A stretch of 64,000 nt of DNA, from NCBI RefSeq assembly GCF_036240795.1, contig NZ_CP108454.1, forward strand, positions 5,764,001 through 5,828,000, read 5' to 3'. The notes under the pieces are model-generated. The model saw nothing but the letters and a program-made list of their open reading frames with translations. It was not told where the DNA came from and did no database searches. Positions within the stretch are counted from its first letter, which is position 1; each line of letters opens with the position of its first letter. Shown piece by piece: positions 61,971-64,000 of the stretch. Position numbers and translations under genes: made by a program. Origin of the DNA: Streptomyces sp. NBC_01268. GTDB lineage: Bacteria > Actinomycetota > Actinomycetes > Streptomycetales > Streptomycetaceae.

Positions 61971-63992
61971 TTAGGGGAAGGTGAGCTTGAACTGGTTGAT
62001 GTAGCCGGTGTCGATCGAGGCCTTGTCCTGGACGCGCAGCTTCCAGACGCCGTTGGCGACCTCGGAGGAGGCGTTGACGGTGTAGGTCTGGTTGATGTTG
62101 TCGGCGCTGCCGCCGGCGCGGTTGTGCAGGTTGTAGACCGAGCCGTCGGGGGCGATGAGGTCGACGACGAGGTCACCGATGTAGGTGTGGACGATGTTCA
62201 CGCCGACCGAGAGGCTGGCCGGGGCGTTGCCGGTCACACCGGAGACGGTCACGGACGAGGTCACCGCGGCGCCGTTGTCCGGGATGGACACGTCGGTGTC
62301 GTTGGTGAAGACCGTGCCGCCGGGGTTGCCGCCACCGGGGCGGGTGCCGACGTTGATCGCGGCCCAGGCGTTCTCGACGGCCGTGACCTCGGGGCTGTTC
62401 GCGCCGTAGAGGTCGGTGGCGGCCGCGACGGTGCCGGTGCGGGCGCCCGCGTAGTTGGTGTTGGAGCTGAACTTGGTGGTGAGCGCCTTGAACCAGATCA
62501 GCGAGGCCTTGTCACGGCCGATGCCGGTGACGGGCAGACCGTCGGAGGTCGGCGAGTCGTAGTTCACGCCGTTGACGGTCTTGGCGCCGCTGCCCTCGGA
62601 GAGCAGGTAGTAGAAGTGGTTCGCCGGACCCGAGGAGTAGTGGACGTCGATGCCGCCGAGGCCCGAGTACCACGCGTCCTTGGACGAGCCGTCCTTGCTC
62701 GGCTTGTCCATGTAGCGCAGCGGGGTGCCGTTGCCGCGGATGTCGATCTTCTCGCCGACGAGGTAGTCGCCCTGGTCGGACGAGTTGTTGGCGTAGAACT
62801 CGACGGCCGCCGCGAAGATGTCCGAGGTGGCCTCGTTGAGGCCGCCGGACTCGCCGCTGTAGACCAGGCCGGCCGTGTTGGAGGTGACGCCGTGCGTCAT
62901 CTCGTGCGCGGCCACGTCGATGGAGGTCAGCGGCTTGGTGTTGCCGGACCCGTCGCCGTAGGTCATGCAGAAGCAGGAGTCCGACCAGAACGCGTTGACG
63001 TACGCGTTGCCGTAGTGGACCCGGGAGTACGCGCCGACGCCGTCACCGCGGATACCGCTGCGGCCGTGCACGTTCTTGTAGTAGTCCCACGTGAGCGCGG
63101 CGCCGTAGTGCGCGTCGGCACCCGCGGTGGCCCGGTTGGACGTGGTGCCGTTGCCCCAGGTGTCCGTGGTGTTGCTGAACAGCGTCCCGGTGCCCGACGT
63201 ACCGCCGTTGAGGTCGTACGTCTTGTGGTTGCCGCGCGTCGTGTCGGTCAGGGTGTACGACGGGGCGGTGCCGAGGGTGACCTGGCCGCTGTACTGCGTG
63301 TTGCCTATGCCGGTCTCGATGGCCTGCCACTCGTACAGCTTGGCGCCGCTCTTGGCGTCCGTGACGACGTGCAGCTCGTTGGGCGTGCCGTCGTGCTGGA
63401 GGCCGCCGACGACGGTCTCGTAGGCGAGGACGGGGGTGCCGTTGGCGGCCCAGACGACCTTGCGCGGGGCGCGGTCGGCCTTGGTCTTCTTCGCACCTTC
63501 GGCGTTCGCGCGGCCCAGCGCCTGGCGCTCGGCGGCGGCCGGCGCGAGGGTGGCGGCCGTGTCGACCTTGGTGATGTCCGCGCGGGTGGCCTTGGCGACG
63601 GACGTGGTGGCGCCCGCCTTGGTCTCCTCGACGATCAGGTCCCCACCGAGGACCGGGAGGCCCGCGAAGGTGCGCTCGTAGCGCGTGTGGGTCGAACCGT
63701 CACGGTCCTGGATGACGTCGCGGACGACCAGCTTCTCCTGGGCACCGAGGCCGAGGCGCTTGGCCGCGGCCGCGGTGTCCGCCTGGGCGGCACGGATCAG
63801 CGCCGCGCGCTGGGCCGGCGAGAGGTCGGCCGGCAGCTTGCCGGGGTTCGCCTTGGAGGCGGCCTGCGCCTTGGGGGCGGCGCCGAACTGGTCGGCGGTG
63901 GCGGAACCGGACTGGACGCCGACGGCGATCATGGCGGCGGCAGCGATCAGGGCGCCGGTCGCGGTGGCGCGACGGCTGGGCGTGGATCTCAC
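61971..63992 (-). CDS. secreted M4 (thermolysin-like) metalloprotease
   Basis: 673-aa exported zinc protease: signal peptide (~1-33, GALIAAAAMIAVGVQSGSATA), FTP/PepSY-type propeptide (~40-200), catalytic M4 domain with HEMTH (His363, Glu364, His367) and GGLNEATSD supplying the third zinc ligand, and a C-terminal ~110-residue P/homoB beta domain (VSIPDNGAAVTSSVTVSG onward). The catalytic His is in DVHYSSGPANHFYYLLSEG. The GTG at 63992 matches the expected signal-peptide start, but only 8 bases precede it, so a further-upstream start cannot be excluded. A two-component operon lies downstream on the same strand. Confidence 0.93.
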   Translation of the reverse strand: MRSTPSRRATATGALIAAAAMIAVGVQSGSATADQFGAAPKAQAASKANPGKLPADLSPAQRAALIRAAQADTAAAAKRLGLGAQEKLVVRDVIQDRDGSTHTRYERTFAGLPVLGGDLIVEETKAGATTSVAKATRADITKVDTAATLAPAAAERQALGRANAEGAKKTKADRAPRKVVWAANGTPVLAYETVVGGLQHDGTPNELHVVTDAKSGAKLYEWQAIETGIGNTQYSGQVTLGTAPSYTLTDTTRGNHKTYDLNGGTSGTGTLFSNTTDTWGNGTTSNRATAGADAHYGAALTWDYYKNVHGRSGIRGDGVGAYSRVHYGNAYVNAFWSDSCFCMTYGDGSGNTKPLTSIDVAAHEMTHGVTSNTAGLVYSGESGGLNEATSDIFAAAVEFYANNSSDQGDYLVGEKIDIRGNGTPLRYMDKPSKDGSSKDAWYSGLGGIDVHYSSGPANHFYYLLSEGSGAKTVNGVNYDSPTSDGLPVTGIGRDKASLIWFKALTTKFSSNTNYAGARTGTVAAATDLYGANSPEVTAVENAWAAINVGTRPGGGNPGGTVFTNDTDVSIPDNGAAVTSSVTVSGVTGNAPASLSVGVNIVHTYIGDLVVDLIAPDGSVYNLHNRAGGSADNINQTYTVNASSEVANGVWKLRVQDKASIDTGYINQFKLTFP

Positions 63993-64000
63993 GCAGACTC

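Overview
High-GC actinobacterial DNA, almost certainly Streptomyces. Third codon positions are nearly all G or C, GTG starts are frequent, 1-8 bp start/stop overlaps are common, and Streptomyces hallmark genes are present (glgE-treS-mak-glgB, cslA-glxA, icmA, AIM24 and DUF6230 proteins). From memory, much of the gene order resembles the part of the S. coelicolor A3(2) chromosome that carries icmA, pyk2, ackA-pta, pfkA3 and the GlgE operon. No tRNA, rRNA, CRISPR array, transposase or integrase is visible.

Layout. 0-2.1 kb: a thiolase (cut by the window edge) followed by the B12-mutase chaperone GTPase meaB. 2.2-5.6 kb: a MarR regulator, a three-gene AIM24 operon, and a divergent DUF3817/thiamine-binding pair. 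5.7-7.8 kb: an SRPBCC-DUF4166-TetR operon with two matching operators. 7.9-12.8 kb: the csl locus (cslA glycan synthase, glxA radical copper oxidase, convergent GH6 hydrolase), with a 17-bp tandem repeat in the GH6 upstream region. 12.9-18.7 kb: an ArsR/MFS pair, a MarR, a second DUF3817 protein, and isobutyryl-CoA mutase large subunit icmA behind a 24-bp palindrome, then a TetR. 19-23.2 kb: a CnoX-like thioredoxin-TPR protein and a three-gene secreted/membrane operon of unknown function. 23.2-29.4 kb: central carbon genes pyk, ackA-pta and divergent pfkA. 29.6-36.5 kb: an HTH-TM signalling protein, a tyrosine phosphatase, an XRE regulator, a CitAB-type two-component system and the divergent dicarboxylate transporter it probably controls. 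36.6-41.4 kb: a secreted GH16 glucanase with a LacI-type operator, an AKR/epimerase pair, Lrp, and MerR-thioredoxin. 41.4-45.1 kb: a GT1 glycosyltransferase divergent from a HelD/HelR helicase, a probable rifamycin-resistance pair. 45.1-59.5 kb: alpha-glucan metabolism (glgB, mak, treS, glgE, glgP), interrupted between glgE and glgP by a decaying accessory cluster (AraC, NmrA remnant, internally deleted HpaB, a small remnant, an intact PhzS-like FAD monooxygenase). 59.5-64 kb: a NarL-type two-component system with an unusual kinase, and a secreted M4 metalloprotease.

How it fits together. IcmA, MeaB and the thiolase belong to short-chain acyl-CoA traffic; pyk, pfkA and pta-ackA control glycolytic and overflow flux to acetate; treS, mak, glgE and glgB convert trehalose through maltose-1-phosphate to alpha-glucan and glgP degrades it. 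The best leads for something new are the GT1/HelR pair, the DUF6230-DUF6114-mucin-like operon with its palindromes, the 17-bp tandem repeat next to the GH6 gene, and the leaderless promoters with palindromes filling the -35/-10 spacer. All coordinates and motifs were read by eye; no database search was run.
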